Source: Lumbricus terrestris
Lineage: Eukaryota; Annelida; Clitellata; Crassiclitellata; Lumbricidae
Length of the DNA stretch: 64,000 bases
Reading direction: 5' to 3'
NCBI GenBank assembly: GCA_949752735.1
Contig: OX457037.1
Coordinates: forward strand, 20,415,039 to 20,479,038
In this document: piece by piece, positions 11,774 to 23,934 of the stretch
How positions within the stretch are numbered: the first letter of the stretch is position 1
How the letters are laid out: each line of letters begins with the position of its first letter
Notes under the pieces: model-generated
Database searches by the model: none
What the model saw: the letters and a program-made list of their open reading frames with translations, nothing else
Told to the model about the DNA's origin: nothing
Translations under genes and position numbers: made by a program

Positions 11774-12518
11774 CTTCAACAGAACCAAAAAGAACAATTA
11801 GGTGTAACAAGGACTTAAGTTAACGCCGATGCCCTAAATCTCTTAAATAATTACTATGTCAGAAATGAAATAGCCATAGCCTACTATACTAAAGCAATAG
11901 CCCACAATTACATTCTTAGTAGGCTAAGTTCACTAGCTTTTTGTAGAGCAGTAGAAAAGCAGCTGTCAATTATACACGCATACCCTGGTTTTGAGTAATA
12001 ACTAAAAAAAATTGTAATTCCTTTAAAGTGAAATAATTGTGACCCTATAAGAAAATCTATGAAAATCAGCAGCGATTTCTACAGCCAGCAATAAACAATA
12101 GCATAATGAGAATTGCAGCATAAACTGCATAATGCAGCAATATGTAACCAGTTATTGCTCTGTTGTACGCCCCTTAGCCGAATTATCAAGATCAGATCCA
12201 GATTCATAAACTTGAGCCATAGTTATCAATGGATAGAGCCTGCTTTAACAAATAATATTATCCTTTTAATAGAATCTTCAAGAATAATCGTTTCTAAATC
12301 TTGAAGACGACTTTGTGTCTCCTGATAATACAAGATGCCACAGATTAATTATGTAAATCTTGAAGATGACATTGTCTTTCCTGATAATACAAGATGCCAC
12401 CGATTAATACTGTCCGAGTGTGCTCGTTCTAAGTATGCCTGATGCAGCCTGAGTTTTATAGGAAATGTTTTGCTCATTAACTTATTCCAGTCTGACATGC
12501 ACCATAAGTTGGATTCTA

Positions 12519-12593
12519 GTTATGTTTTGCTATGTCTCTTATAATATAAGCTCTTGGGTAGATTAATTTTGTCAGAGACATAGCAAAACATAG
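12519..12593. repeat. inverted repeat (hairpin)
   Basis: TATGTTTTGCTATGTCTCT is followed about 35 bp later by AGAGACATAGCAAAACATA, a 19-bp perfect stem. Probably a miniature element remnant in an intron. Confidence 0.7.
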
Positions 12594-12607
12594 GCCTAAA
12601 TAGAATT

Positions 12608-12690
12608 CGAAAAATCAAGACAAGCTATCAAGCTACTCTATAAATATCATTTATAGAATAGCTTGATATTTTGTCTTGATTTTTGACCAT
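12608..12690. repeat. inverted repeat (hairpin)
   Basis: AAAAATCAAGACAAGCTATC at the left pairs with GCTTGATATTTTGTCTTGATTTTT at the right around a centre ATAAATATCATTTAT. It directly adjoins the previous hairpin and the repeat-like sequence at 12691-13020. Confidence 0.65.
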
Positions 12691-13020
12691 CCTCGGACCG
12701 AGGATTGGCCGCTCCACGGACAAGTTTTTCTCCTTATTTCTTTGTCCTGTGCTTTCCTCATCATCATCTGATCGAAAGGCATCTCCATCCAGTCTCTGGT
12801 ATTTGGCAATCCGGCTAGTCCTCGGTCTTCCCTGTGTTCTTGCGCCTGGTACTGTGCTCTGTTTAATCTTCATATTCAGACAGCTTTCTTCTCTCCTTAT
12901 TGGATGTTCTAATAAGAAATCTTCCTCCTTTTGGTTGAGTTGAGCCGACATCTCTCCACTTCCGCCGTTTCCAGTACCCATACGCTCAGCTTCTTGTCCG
13001 TCCAAGACATTCTCAGGATT
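12691..13020 (-). mobile_element. possible LINE-derived coding remnant
   Basis: The minus strand is open for about 125 residues of polar sequence. It includes GARTQGRPRTSR, which recalls the RGRPRTSW segment found after the reverse transcriptase in several LINE families. No other domain is visible and no splice sites suggest a host exon. Assignment is tentative. Confidence 0.3.
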
Positions 13021-13552
13021 ATGTCTTAAGCATTACTGACATATTTAAGAGATTTTCATCTCGAAAGCTTAACTCTGGTTGATGGTTACCCGGCTTCAAT
13101 GATCTCTGCGACTTATAGCTTACTGAGACCATATTGAACGTTCTCATCAATTTTTACCCTGGCTTCATGTCTTTGAGCGTATCCGCTCCAAGCTGTCACT
13201 TAGAATGCACGCTTAGAGATCACTCAGATCCTCTGTCATCATAATAATAATTATGTCTTCCATGGTTACACCTTTCGACTCTGTAAAAGGCCGTACCTCT
13301 ATTCCAACAGCACATGATGGAAAGTATTTTGATCCTGGTATTCCTCTTGTCTTTGGTCGATGTTCATTTACAGTTTCCGGTCTCTCCATCTGGAACTCAT
13401 TGCCTCCATAAAGTGAAAATTTACCTATTCCGCTCTACTCATGGTTCTCAATGGTCGTCCCGGCTTCATTGAGCAATTCAAAGATTTACGAGGGGGGCAT
13501 CTAAAAATAATTGCTGCGTTGTTTTCTATCCTATATATCAATGCATTCTTAC

Positions 13553-13564
13553 CTGCTGTGCCAG
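13553..13564 (-). CDS. Gene B: 12-bp microexon (AGTA)
   Basis: CTGGCACAGCAG lies between TTTTCTGTTTTTGCAG and GTAAGAATG, phase 1-1, giving A-G-T-A. Strong acceptor and donor. It precedes cassette copy 2. Intron sequence after it (13640-13850) is homologous to that around the 16661 and 22759 microexons. Confidence 0.55.
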
Positions 13565-14208
13565 CTGCAAAAACAGAAAACATTCAATTAATTAAACAAC
13601 TTCATATGCATTGCACACTGAGGAATTTAGGCTCAGGTGCAGAAGAGTCAGACCGAATTACGAAGAACAAAAATGAACACAGGATGAGAAAGTAAATTCA
13701 TATAAAAAGGCATTGTTGTTTTTTCAACTGGTTTGTCATGGATGGGTCGAGAGGATCACTGTTCTAGATTATTTTACGGAATGCTATATAGACGATAAAT
13801 AACTTTACGACATCATTTATTATAGTCAATGCAGCCTACTTTTTAAAAATTATTTCTATGTGCAATGCTATCAAACGTAAATAAAATTTTATAGCCTATG
13901 CTTCAAAGTAGCCTATACGCCTACCAAAATTGTTGAAAAGTAAAATATCTCATTGATTGATGATTGATGATTGATTAGTTTCAAATTTCAATCTTTGAGG
14001 TTTATAATTATTTCACCTGTTGTACAATCGTAAAACAGCAAACCCACCTGTGCGGAAAATCTAATTGACACCCTACTTCTAATTCTATACAAATTTTATG
14101 ATCAAAGAGGGAGATGCAAGGCCAATGCATTACAACACTTATTTAATAATTCTAACCCAATCTTGATTTGTGTCGAATTCAAACACAGAATCAATTGTGG
14201 GAGCTGAC

Positions 14209-14310
14209 CTTTGCAACCGGAATAAACATAAGATTTCAGCAGATTAAGGATGTACATGTTGCCAGGAGAGTAACCTTCCTTCAGCTTCTCCTCCTCCTCG
14301 ATAGGCATGC
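14209..14310 (-). CDS. Gene B: Ser-Gly-Cys cassette exon, copy 1
   Basis: A 102-bp exon, phase 1-1, from TTTGATGAATTTGCAG to GTCAGC. It encodes GMPIEEEEKLKEG, then YSPGNMYILNLLKSYVYSGCKG. The second half aligns with the other cassettes (SPGxxxIxNLLxSYxxSGC). The acceptor is the cleanest of the four. The first half is strongly acidic. The single conserved cysteine per cassette could form inter-module or inter-chain disulphides; this is inference. Confidence 0.65.
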
Positions 14311-14811
14311 CTGCAAATTCATCAAAGAAAAACATTAGTCTAACAGTGTGGCGCAGGGGGCTTAACATCAACACCATGAACGCCGTTGAACGGTGATGAA
14401 CCTCATTAATTTTGAAACATGAATTTGTTCATAGTATTCCAAAAATAATAGCACACAATTACATCAATTGTATGTACATGTAGAGCAGATTAAGAATATT
14501 TCTTAATGTAGATCTACGAAAAATATACATTACGAATAATTATTAACCACAGTGAAAAGCAAATTACCAGCAGCGAAGGAAAATGCAGTTAGAGATCCAT
14601 GTGCTTGAAGTCAAGGTGAAGTAAATGGTTTGTGCCGCTTTTTATAGGAAGGAAGTGCATTTGAGCCACGAGGAGAGAGTGGAAGCCGATTCCATTCTCT
14701 GCGTTGTAGAGGCATGGAATGCACGCGAGCGTATAACAGTGTTTTGCACCGTAGTTAAGCTAAACGACTTGTAGGTATTAGTAGTATTGCATTGTGTTTT
14801 ACTTCTGACCA

Positions 14812-14960
14812 TTTGTAAAGCGCTTCTCGCAGCAAGAGCCTTTCAGAAGCGCTCCCAGTGCTTGCAACCCCGAAAGTAGTGACTGAAAGTAGGGAGGTTT
14901 GTTGGTGCTGAGGTATTTGTAGGTCAAACATACCAATTCGAATGTCCGTCATGGCTGGCT
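14812..14960 (-). mobile_element. LINE 3'-end fragment
   Basis: The plus strand holds AAGCGCTTCTCGCAGCAAG and TTTCAGAAGCGCTCCCAG. The reverse complement matches the ends at 17950-18050 and 33840-33915 (AGCGCTTCTGAAAGGCTCTT...AAGCGCTTT), which finish in an A-rich ATACAATA tail. Confidence 0.6.
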
Positions 14961-15056
14961 GGAAGATTTTAATAGAATGTCAAAAAGATAAGTCTTATAA
15001 ATAACGTTGTGACATCATTTGTCTGTTATAAACTGTTCAGTCTACACTGCCTATAT

Positions 15057-16480
15057 ACACAGGGTGGCTCAAAAAAATGTACCACCGTGGAAAATGCGAT
15101 ATCTTCGCAGCCGATTGAACTTTTTCTGCCAAAAATTTCCCAATTTGCAAGGGAATGAATTTCCAACTATCCCTGAAAGTTTCATTTGAAACTTCTCATG
15201 TTTACAAAAGTTACAGCTGTTTAAACTTAAAATTTTGTTTTTTCAAATTTCCGCGAAAAATGTACGTCACTTGTAGATTTCCATGTCAAATGATATCACT
15301 TTTCACTACGATCTCAGAATTCCGTTTTGCAGTTTATTGTAAGGTATAATGAGTGTCCACTCCCTGCCTTAACACGAGCTCGAATTCTTTTTATGAAGCT
15401 CAATATGGCCTTGTTGATTGGGCCCTGCGGCAACTGATACCACATTGGCAGCAAGACTCCCTTCAGCTAGCAAATGTTCTCCAACTTGGGATTAAACGTC
15501 TTGCAGCGTTCCAGCATAACTCACCAGACGTGATAGGCAAGAGGGTTAAGGTCTGGCGAGTTTCTTAGTCATCTTTGCCAATGCATTTACTTCAGTTGAT
15601 GGCAATAAGGTAGCGCCATCATAATCAACCTTGCCGTGCGAGCAAGCAGGCGTACCGTGCTGCTGGAAAATAAAACCAGATGTTAGAGCACACCTGGTCT
15701 TCAATGAGTCTGGGTAAGAGAGTTCAAAGATGAGTTTGACATCTAACCTACTGAATGGGATTAAATGCAGTCTTTTCTTGCAGCCGTAACACACGCCAGC
15801 ATATCTGATGTCGAAACCACGATGTGCTTTGCAAACTTCACCCTTTCGATTACCAAGCGAATTTCTTGAAAATCGCGCTTTTTCCGTCAGACCAAACGAC
15901 CCCTTCCTGCCTCTCTTCCGACATCTGATCTTCGTTACATAAACATGTTTACAGATAGCTTTCAATGTGCTCAGACTACACTTTTCACTGGGTATTGTGC
16001 TATGATTACGCGATGTCCCAGTCTCCGTTCACGCAACGTCCGAGTTCCCACTTTATCTTCCACAGAAACTTGGCCCATGACGCGCAGTAATGGATTCACG
16101 AATTTTTTTCAACTCAACTCAAGACATTTTATTGAGACCTTAATCTATAAAATATCACCAAATACCAACAGTTTGCTTCATAAATAGCTTCTTCACAGCT
16201 CATAGTGAGGTAGTATGACATCATCATCAATTTGTGTGTTGTAATTTGCAAAAAATCTTAATTAAACCACATGTAATGGAGCATGAATCTTCGGATAATC
16301 GAACAAACGGAATTGAAAGTTTAAACAGCTGTAACTTTTACAAACATTAAAAGTTTCAAGTGAAACTTTCAGGGATTGTTGGAAATTCATTCCCCTGCAA
16401 AATGGAAAATTTTCACAGAAACATTTCAGTCGGTTGCGAAGGTATCGCATTTTATCCGGTGGTACATTTTAGCCTACACG
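15057..16480 (-). mobile_element. decayed Tc1/mariner-type transposon
   Basis: Long inverted ends are visible: CAGGGTGGCTCAAAAAAATG at the left, and the complement of AAAATGTACCACCGG at the right, each followed by the same sequence running about 250 bp inward. The interior minus strand carries broken transposase: FIFQQHGTPACSHGK corresponds to the FQQDGAPAH block around the second catalytic Asp (here His), and in another frame PDLNPLAYHVW corresponds to the SPDLNPLDYHVW block holding the third catalytic residue, here Ala. Frameshifts, stops and both changed catalytic residues show it is inactive. Confidence 0.85.
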
Positions 16481-16660
16481 TCTTCAGATCTCGCTGGTTC
16501 CATAAGATTTAACATAGGCCTAATTCCTATCTAATCAAAGCTCCATATTTTCTGAAATATATTTTGCGTAAGGTGTTTTAAATTATGTGTCACGGGATTC
16601 ATCTGTTATAAATTTGTCACAAAATACAATAACTTAATGAGTACATAAATGCATACATAC

Positions 16661-16675
16661 CATATTCATCAATCT
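16661..16675 (-). CDS. Gene B: 15-bp microexon (EIDEY)
   Basis: AGATTGATGAATATG lies between TTTTTTCTTAATCTTGCAG and GTATGTATGCA, phase 1-1, giving E-I-D-E-Y. The upstream intron TTATTTGAATTTTTTCTTAA matches that of the 22759 microexon over about 25 bases. It precedes cassette copy 1. Confidence 0.55.
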
Positions 16676-16995
16676 CTGCAAGATTAAGAAAAAATTCAAA
16701 TAATTAATGACGTCAAGTTGAGCACTCACAGAGGAACTAAAACTCAACTGCAACTGAGTAAAACTGAGCAACGAAGAGGAGAAAATGAACAGGACGAGCA
16801 AGTAAATTCCAATGAAATTAGGCTCTGCAAGGGTTCTTTGGTTTGTCAAGTTTGAGTTGAGAGTGTCACTCTATCAGACATTTTATGGAATGCCACATAA
16901 GTTATGAATTAGAACCACTTTATGAAATCATTTGCGTCTGATAAACAGCGCAGTCTATTTTGTGTCTAGTCATTTGATAGACAGAAGATATTATT

Positions 16996-17232
16996 TGCGG
17001 GGCGCGGTGGTGTAATGGTGGGTTCGTTGCCTTGGAGTCCGATGGCCCGGGTGGTTCCAGGTTTGAATCCATCTCAAGCCGCCACGTAGGGACCTTGAGT
17101 GAGTCCTTCGCTCGCAATTGCTCGTGCGCTTTGACGTGGAACTTCGACGCAGTGTCGGCGTTGTAATCGGGAGCGCCTCTGAGAAGAGAGATTGAATGGG
17201 CGCTGTACAGCAAGTGCGAGAAATAAATTATT
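16996..17232 (+). mobile_element. tRNA-derived SINE
   Basis: GGTGGTGTAATGGTGGGTTC resembles an RNA polymerase III A box region, and AGGTTTGAATCC at 17060-17070 is a B box. The body continues to an A/T-rich AAATAAATTA end. It sits in an intron of gene B. Confidence 0.75.
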
Positions 17233-17379
17233 TATGCGTTGATCTGCTTTCCACTAATTGCTGAAGAAGTTTTAGCAATGTGCCCCAAAATACGCTGTCC
17301 TGTCCGACTGTACTTTTCATAAGTTTGTCTGTCGTAGCTTAAACACTGTTAAAAAATCACTCGCTCTCTGCCAACCTGT

Positions 17380-17713
17380 AAAACATGGGTATAAACCTCA
17401 GGGACCGGGTGGGCATGGAGTGTCTTGGGGGCGGGAGAGAACATGTTCCCGAAGACCCAAATTTCACGTTGGCGTACCGGTGGAGGTTGGAGTGTGGCGG
17501 AGTGTGGTAGGTGAGGGGGTTTGTGGGGTAAGTGTTGGGGGCGGGAAGGGAAATTTCGCGATTGTCGTACCGCCGGAGGTCGGAGTGTGGTGGGGCGTTG
17601 TGTGGTGGATGGGGTTGGGGTGGAGGGTGGGCGCGTGTGTTGTGGTGTGGTGGGGTTGTGGTCGGCAGCGGGTCGAATCCTAAATTTTCCGGGCAACGCC
17701 GGGTACCCCAGCT
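17380..17713 (+). mobile_element. G/T-rich dispersed repeat, copy 1 (ends CGGGTACCCCAGCTAG)
   Basis: A GTGGTG-rich body with the phrase AAATTTCACG..GTACCGG..GGAGTGTGG repeated internally ends in CCGGGCAACGCCGGGTACCC then CAGCTAGTA. Related copies lie at 23935 and, inverted, at 46064. The terminal phrase resembles 3' ends of some RTE-type elements; family not established. Confidence 0.6.
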
Positions 17714-17929
17714 AGTAATACATATAAAAATTATTATAAACCCCTTTCTGCCACTTCGCTGCGTCCTCTTGAGAGGTCATCTGATTGGCTTGAATTCTTC
17801 GTACCCAGAGTCAGGACCGCCATGGCTCAATCCAGGTCATTTTCCTGCATTGGTCCTGGACCAATACTTCCCATCAGTTCGCTCTGTCATCCTCTCTGGT
17901 AGTCTTTCGTAATTTTCTCTCGTCTCAAA

Positions 17930-18055
17930 ACTACCCTTTGCTCTGGGCTGCATCATTGCATGCACTGGGAACACTTCTGAAAGGTTCTTGCTGCGAGAAG
18001 CGCTTTAAATGTTCAGATACAATTCACTACAATACAACAACAAAATTTCTGGTCT
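17930..18055 (+). mobile_element. LINE 3'-end fragment
   Basis: ACACTTCTGAAAGGTTCTTG, then GAGAAGCGCTTTAAATG, ending in an ATACAATTCACTACAATACAA tail typical of this LINE family's 3' repeats in the window. Confidence 0.65.
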
Positions 18056-18145
18056 TTAAAAGTAAGCAGAGATGCAGAGCCGCAAATAGGACTAACAACG
18101 ATGCTATATTTATGAATATCATCTTAAACTATAACATCCATTCAT

Positions 18146-19112
18146 GGGCGCCCGCACACAGGGGCAAGAGGGGGCACTTGCCCCCCCCTGGAAAATTGCC
18201 ACCTATTTTTTAAACTATATGCTACAGGTGCTACCTTTTTAGTTTTTACCAAATTTCTTCGCGTTAGGCCTAGAGAACTAATGGTACTAATGATGCACAA
18301 AGTGAAACTAATAAACCTACGTTTAGAAACCTTTGTATAAAAATAAAATGCTTCTAATTTTCTGCCTTACAATTTTCAAGCTCTTGCTAAAAACTGCGAC
18401 AATGCCCATTTGGTTCCACCTAAAACTTCGCGTGCCTGTTTAAAATAATTCGCACCGCTACGCATCTGATCCCCGGATCTTCCAAACCAAGTGACACCAC
18501 CCTAACAGCTATTCTGCCCCCTACGCCCGTCTGACAACCGGGTTTGGACCTCCGTCTGACTACCATTGGAACAGACCTTTGACTCGATGAATGAGCTGGT
18601 GCCTGCGATTTACTTTTGAGAAATTGCAATTTAAATATAGAAGAAGGCTCTAACTATCGACCCTGACCACCATGGATTACTCTTACGGACAACCTTTTGA
18701 CTCAACGCAGTGCTCGTGAATAAGCCGGTGACCCACGCTTGGTTTTCGAGTGGCGCTTTAGAAATTAGGAGCTGACGATTACGACTAACTAGAGGGAGCA
18801 CGAATGAACAGCTGAATGAAAAATAGGTATCAGCTTTTCAAGCGGCAAGTAGACGTCATGCGCCTCTTCAGGAACCTGCTCTTTAACTACTAATTTTTTA
18901 TTTTTTATTTTCCCGCTAAAGAAACTATTCTTATTAAAAATTATAAAAACGTGAAACTGAGAAACATAGGCATACACTAAAAATGCTATATGAAAAATGT
19001 CAATGCATGTTCCTAATTTTCTGCTTTGCATTTTTCGATATCTTGCTACCAAAACATTTAGTCGCGACCATCGTGTTTTGCCCCCTCCTGCAAAAATTTC
19101 TGCGGGCGCCCA
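18146..19112. mobile_element. inverted-repeat element with nested LINE tail
   Basis: The left end GGGCGCCCGCACACAGGGGC and the right end (complement of TTTCTGCGGGCGCCCAT) are inverted, with CATCCATTCAT-like flanks on both sides. At about 18410-18790 a LINE 3' end is inserted (AATAAGCCGGTGACCCACGC and GGCGCTTTAGAAATTAGGAG, as at 37830-37900). A related left end is at 56453. Confidence 0.6.
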
Positions 19113-19300
19113 TGCATCCATTCATTCATTCCAGCATTTATATAGCGCTTCTTCAAGTTGGCTCCTTAGAAACGTTCCCGGCAATAGCACGGCAAAAATC
19201 ACTGTTTTTGAGTTTTTAAAAAAACTTCAGTAAGAGCCCCAGGACGCAGAACGCCTAGTAAAATTACCTGACCCTACGCAGTTGTTGGACCCCGCTGGTA

Positions 19301-19935
19301 TGCAATTATCATATTGTGGGTTGGACGCGTTTGAGCCTGAGCCTGCCAGTCAGCACTGTTGTCTACTTGACGATAAAGAGTTTTAAATTAACAGGATGCG
19401 AAGGTAAATTCAGGTGGGCATAGAATAAATGAGTTACGGGTTTGACCTGTTCACCATGATTGGCTTGAGTGTATCAATGCATTAGATATTTTATGGAACG
19501 CCATAGGCTGCATAACTTCACGGCATTTTTATAAACAGTGCAGTCACTGTCAACTGTCGATAGATCATAGATAGATGGATAAAGATTGCTATCATCTCTT
19601 CGTTCTAATAAAAGGTGTCAAATCTCTTGTGTATGCATCTGGTGTCATATGTCTCATTGGTCTACACGCATCAATTTTAATTTTATTACTTTAGAGATTT
19701 AAAAATGGCCATGAACATAGACTCTTAATAAATGGAAGAATGCATACGTACTAAAACGACCGGGGTCATCAGGTGCTCCCGGGTCTAAAATTAAAAAAAC
19801 CTTCCATATAACTAAAAACGCCATAATTATTATTCAGCCAGCATAATCAAACCCAGATGAGCAAGGAATAGCAATTAATGAACGGGATGGGAGAGTAAGT
19901 TCAAATTAAATTGAATCATTAAGAAATTTACTGTC
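19301..19935. repeat. 660-bp tandem duplication, copy 1
   Basis: It starts TGCAATTATCATATTGTGGG and is repeated about 660 bp further on at 19961, with high similarity through the collagen-like microexon and its downstream flank. Each copy contains one microexon. Confidence 0.85.
19752..19784 (-). CDS. Gene B: 33-bp collagen-like exon, copy 2
   Basis: From acceptor TTTTTTTAATTTTAG to donor GTACGTATGC, phase 1-1, encoding roughly DPGAPDDPGRF. A nearer GT (nine bases earlier) would give a 24-bp exon, also in phase, but GTACGT is the better donor. It is a duplicate of the 20422 exon. The Gly-Pro-Arg content suggests a short flexible or collagen-like segment; two exons are far too few for a triple helix. 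Confidence 0.55.
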
Positions 19936-19960
19936 AAAAAATAGTTCAAACAAACAAATG

Positions 19961-20590
19961 TGCAATTATCATATTGTGGGTTGAACCCGTTTAAGCCTGA
20001 ACCTGCCTGCCAGTCAGCTGTCTACCTAACGATAAAGAGTTTTAAATTAACAGGATGAAAGGGTAAATTCAAGTAGGCCTATAGAATTATTAATGAGTTA
20101 AGGCTTTGAGCTGTTTACCTTGAGATTATCAATGCTTTAGATATTTTGTGGAACGCCATAACCTACATACATAGAATCTACATGTAGTTAACTTCATGGC
20201 ATTTTTATAAACAGTGCAGTCACTGTCAACTGTCGATAGATAGATGGATAAAGATATGTTATCATCTATTCGTTCTAATAAAAGGTGTCAAATCTCTTGT
20301 GTATGCATCTGGTGTCATATGTCTCATAGGCCTACAAGCATCAATTTTCATTTTATTACTTTAGAGATTTAAAAATTGCCATGAACATAGACTCTTAATA
20401 AATGCAAGAATGCATACGTACGAAAACGACCTCGGCCACTAGGTCCTTCCGGCCCTAAAATAAAAAAACTCATCAAAATAACTAAAAACGCTATAATCAA
20501 ACCCAAATGAGTAAGGAATACATGTAGTAATAAATGAACAGGATGAGAGAGCAAGTTCAAATTAAAATAAATCATTGAGAAAGATACTGG
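19961..20590. repeat. 660-bp tandem duplication, copy 2
   Basis: Homologue of 19301-19935. The copies differ by scattered substitutions and small gaps, so the event is recent compared with the other, more diverged units in gene B. Confidence 0.85.
20422..20454 (-). CDS. Gene B: 33-bp collagen-like exon, copy 1
   Basis: From TTTTTTTATTTTAG to GTACGTATGC, phase 1-1, encoding GPEGPSGRGRF: three consecutive Gly-X-Y-type triplets. An in-phase alternative donor (GTCGTT) gives GPEGPSGR. It lies in copy 2 of the 660-bp duplication. Confidence 0.6.
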
Positions 20591-20607
20591 TTTTTCATAA
20601 GTAATTG

Positions 20608-20840
20608 TAATTGTACATTTATATAGCGCCACTTCAAGAGAACTCCTCTGAGGCGCTCCTGACCTGGCACCAAACCACACTCAAAGAGAATGGTTTTCAA
20701 ACGCTTGCGGAAAAGGGGCAAAGAAAAACAAAGAGAGACAAGGAAAGACAAAGAAGTTCATTACGGAGACTAATAGGTAGCCTAACTTATTCCAGAAAGA
20801 CCATAGCAAAGCTTCTATGCAGCACTGTCGAGCCATAGGG
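20608..20840 (+). mobile_element. dispersed repeat (LINE-end family), copy 1
   Basis: ACATTTATATAGCGCCACTT, then AGAGAACTCCTCTGAGGCGC and GAGAATGGTTTTCAAACGC. A close copy lies at 34660-34810. Confidence 0.65.
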
Positions 20841-21269
20841 ACAACCAGGTCACCATGCGTAGCAGAGCGAAGGAATATAATAAGTGTGTCGAGGATATCA
20901 CTCTATAAGATATCTTAAGAACTGTCATAAATGATACGCTACGCATAAGTTAGAAACGAAATTGGTCGTCGTCGATGCCTTATTCGTGCGTCCGAACTTT
21001 GGCGGCACAAAGGACGATCTGTCTTCAAGACAATCTCTGCTGCGACGCTCGAATTGCCTGCCCCATCGTAATCCCGGTCCACTCTTTCACGTCGTCGACC
21101 CACACCCTACGTGGTCTTCCGCGTCTCCTCTTTCCCTCCGTTTCTCCAGTGAAACGAAATTACATTGCTAAATAGTGTTGTCATTCCAGAATGTCTATAG
21201 TCTTTAGTCATTTTGTAAGAGAGAAAGGTAAACTTTCGACATATTTTCATGCGTATGTAGGCCTATCTG

Positions 21270-21412
21270 GTTTCATTTGTCATTCATTCATTCATTCATG
21301 CATTCATTCATTCGTTCATTCATATCGTTCATTCATTCATTCATTCATTCGTTCGTTCATTCATTCATTCATTCATTCATCATCTCATTCAAGCATTCAT
21401 TCATTCCTTTTT
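21270..21412. repeat. (CATT)n microsatellite
   Basis: CATTCATT and CGTTCATT runs with few interruptions. Confidence 0.95.
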
Positions 21413-21479
21413 CGCACATTTATTAGATTTAAGCCTACATTCAGGACCATATACTCAGAACTGCTCTCGACTCAACCGT

Positions 21480-22090
21480 AGCTATTAATAAATAGAAGCT
21501 TTGTGCCTAGAGTAGAACGTGGCCATGCACGAGGATTCTGGGAATTAGGCCTATACATGTAGGTGCAGTTCCACAGGAAGCCAATTCCATATGGCAGGAC
21601 CAGCAACGTAAACAACACAGCATTCCATAATTGAAGTCCCTCACCGGGGCGACAAGAAGCTCAGCCTGCTTATAAGAGTGGAGAGAACCACGAACTGGAG
21701 TTCAGGGTGGGGTAGGCCTATATAGCAGAGCTCCTGCATTTAATAAAGAGCCACACCTGTGAGACAGCGCCAATTCAGAGCAAAGATCCGGCAAATGATG
21801 CGCTGCGGAAAGTGAGCCAGTGGAAAACATCCCGCATTGAGTGACATGTTCGATTCTTGGAATCTTCGACCAGTAAGGCGTTCTGCTTAGCTGAAGACCC
21901 AAACCAAACAACCAACAAAGAAAGTGCATAAGCGATAAGGACGCTTTGGAAGTTAATGACTGGAATACCACTCTCAACTGACGCATCTGGTAGTTACGAT
22001 CATGGCACCGTAGGTTGGTTGATATCATGATATGCCACGTTGATGTCACTTCTTGGACCATTGTGACTCTAAGTTTCTGAACCGTAAGCA
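21480..22090 (-). mobile_element. LINE fragment, degraded
   Basis: The minus strand carries CHDRNYQMRQLRVVFQSL, which matches in pattern the RSCYYQLRQFRVVSRSLSHS segment of the LINE at 61600-62830. The remainder is frameshifted. It lies in an intron of gene B. Confidence 0.6.
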
Positions 22091-22168
22091 GAATGAGTTG
22101 TTACGGACTCGTGAGTGTTGTGTGCGCTAATCAATATAGTAGCCTACTTGGTGCGATTTGCCTTTTGA

Positions 22169-22169
<1 letters not shown>

Positions 22170-22226
<57 letters not shown>

Positions 22227-22447
22227 TAATATCTTTTCTTTAATTAAACGCCTGCAAGACGCACTGCGCTTTACATTTACAAGTTATGCAGTAATCTTAA
22301 TTAAACTTAACTACCAACTGAACAGACAGCTTTGTAACTACACGGCGCCAATGGCAGCCTACAAAGCAAATCCGCCCAACGGGGCTCGAACTCACTACCT
22401 CTCGCACTCTTGGCCAGCGTGTTAACCACTACTCTACCGGGCCCCCC
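22170..22447 (-). mobile_element. tRNA-derived SINE with (TAA)n tail
   Basis: On the minus strand GGTAGAGTAGTGGTTAACAC (A box) is followed by GTGAGTTCGAGCCCC (B box) and a body ending in a (TTA)n tail (22171-22225). Same family as 43168. Confidence 0.8.
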
Positions 22448-22758
22448 AATTGATAACCTTCAACGTCTTATCATCGACGCCATACTTACGATTCAGAAAT
22501 ACACATTGTTTTGCTTTATGATCATATTAGGGGGAAATTTAAATTTAATCACCGTCATTGAAACGGTGAAATTTTTTTTTTGACAGCATAGGTTAGAAAT
22601 CGTTTTTCTCGGTTTCGCGCAGTGGACATAGAACTGTTGCCTATAATTGTTCTAGGCCCCGAGGTGTCATAGCTCACGTTTTCCTTCCGCATTTCTTTAT
22701 TTGTTAAAAAATTTGACAAATATCGCAATAAATATTTAATACATGATTGCATACATAC

Positions 22759-22773
22759 CAGCTCTGCCACGAG
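22759..22773 (-). CDS. Gene B: 15-bp microexon (ARGRA)
   Basis: CTCGTGGCAGAGCTG lies between TTTTTCTTCATTTTGCAG and GTATGTATGCA, phase 1-1, giving A-R-G-R-A, with a Gly codon completed at each junction. The intron on both sides matches the other microexon units better than the exon does. Confidence 0.55.
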
Positions 22774-23934
22774 CTGCAAAATGAAGAAAAATTCAAATAA
22801 TAATTAGAGACATCATGCTCAACACGACAACACCCGTAAAAAAAGCAAACACAAAAACTTAACTACAGCGTGAGCAGTGGGGAGCAGAAAATGATGCGAT
22901 AGTCAGTTAAAAAATAAAATTAAGTCATTTAGGTTCACTGGTTCGTTACCGTTTTGTTTAAAGTATCACTCTATCAGAATGTCTTATCAACCATGAATTA
23001 CTTTATGACATTTGTTTTGTTATAGCCTAAGCATTACAGCCATTTGATAGACAGGAAGTTAGGTCTTAGGCCTATAATTTATTTAACATAGGCTATGCGT
23101 ACGTTTCCAGTAAAAATTGTTTGAGAAGTTTTAGAAAAATACGCCTAAAAACGTCGTCCGAGTGTAAGCTTACTCTTCATTAGTTTGTCTGACATATACT
23201 TTGAACCGGCGTTAAATCTAGTACCATCTGCTTGGGAAATACAAGTTTTGGGGTGGGAAGGGCAAACGACCGTTCGGAGGACGGCACCCGCCGAGACGCA
23301 TAGTACTGACAAGAGGAAGAGAGTTTCTGTCCCTCGTTTCTATTTTTCTGATGTCTTTTTTTAGCTTGTGTGCACAAAGGTAAATGATGTGTCACAAATT
23401 TATAACCCTTGATGTAGCCTAATGTTTCTGTGGTTTGATGACTTTTTATTGTATCATTTTTTCCTTATTCTATATTAATAATCGGTACTATAATTTTAAT
23501 TCACCCGAATTAATTTCGGAATTATTTCAGTGACGCGCATACACGAAGGTATCGTCGACAATAACGTCTCCCCTTTTACCTGGTTTTGCACGGATGTACG
23601 ACATTAAGTTCCCTTGACAAAACCCCCTGGATAGAACCCCCGATTTAGCCTATGATATTTACTATGATATTTACCCAGGACAAAATCTCTCCTCTATGCA
23701 AATAGCCCATTTCTGCAGTTAGTTGATAAAATGCGTTTCATCGTTTTGTTACCATTAAACGAATATAACAGTATTCAATCCAAGTTCTATTTAAATGGCA
23801 ACAATTGCTTTATCAATCCAACTTCTAGTTAGATAACAAAATATTTTCATCAATTCATCTACCATTAGGCCTAAGTCAAAAATTCGTTTCGTCAGTCCAG
23901 CTGCTATATAGGCTAAGTAGCAACAATTCTTTTT

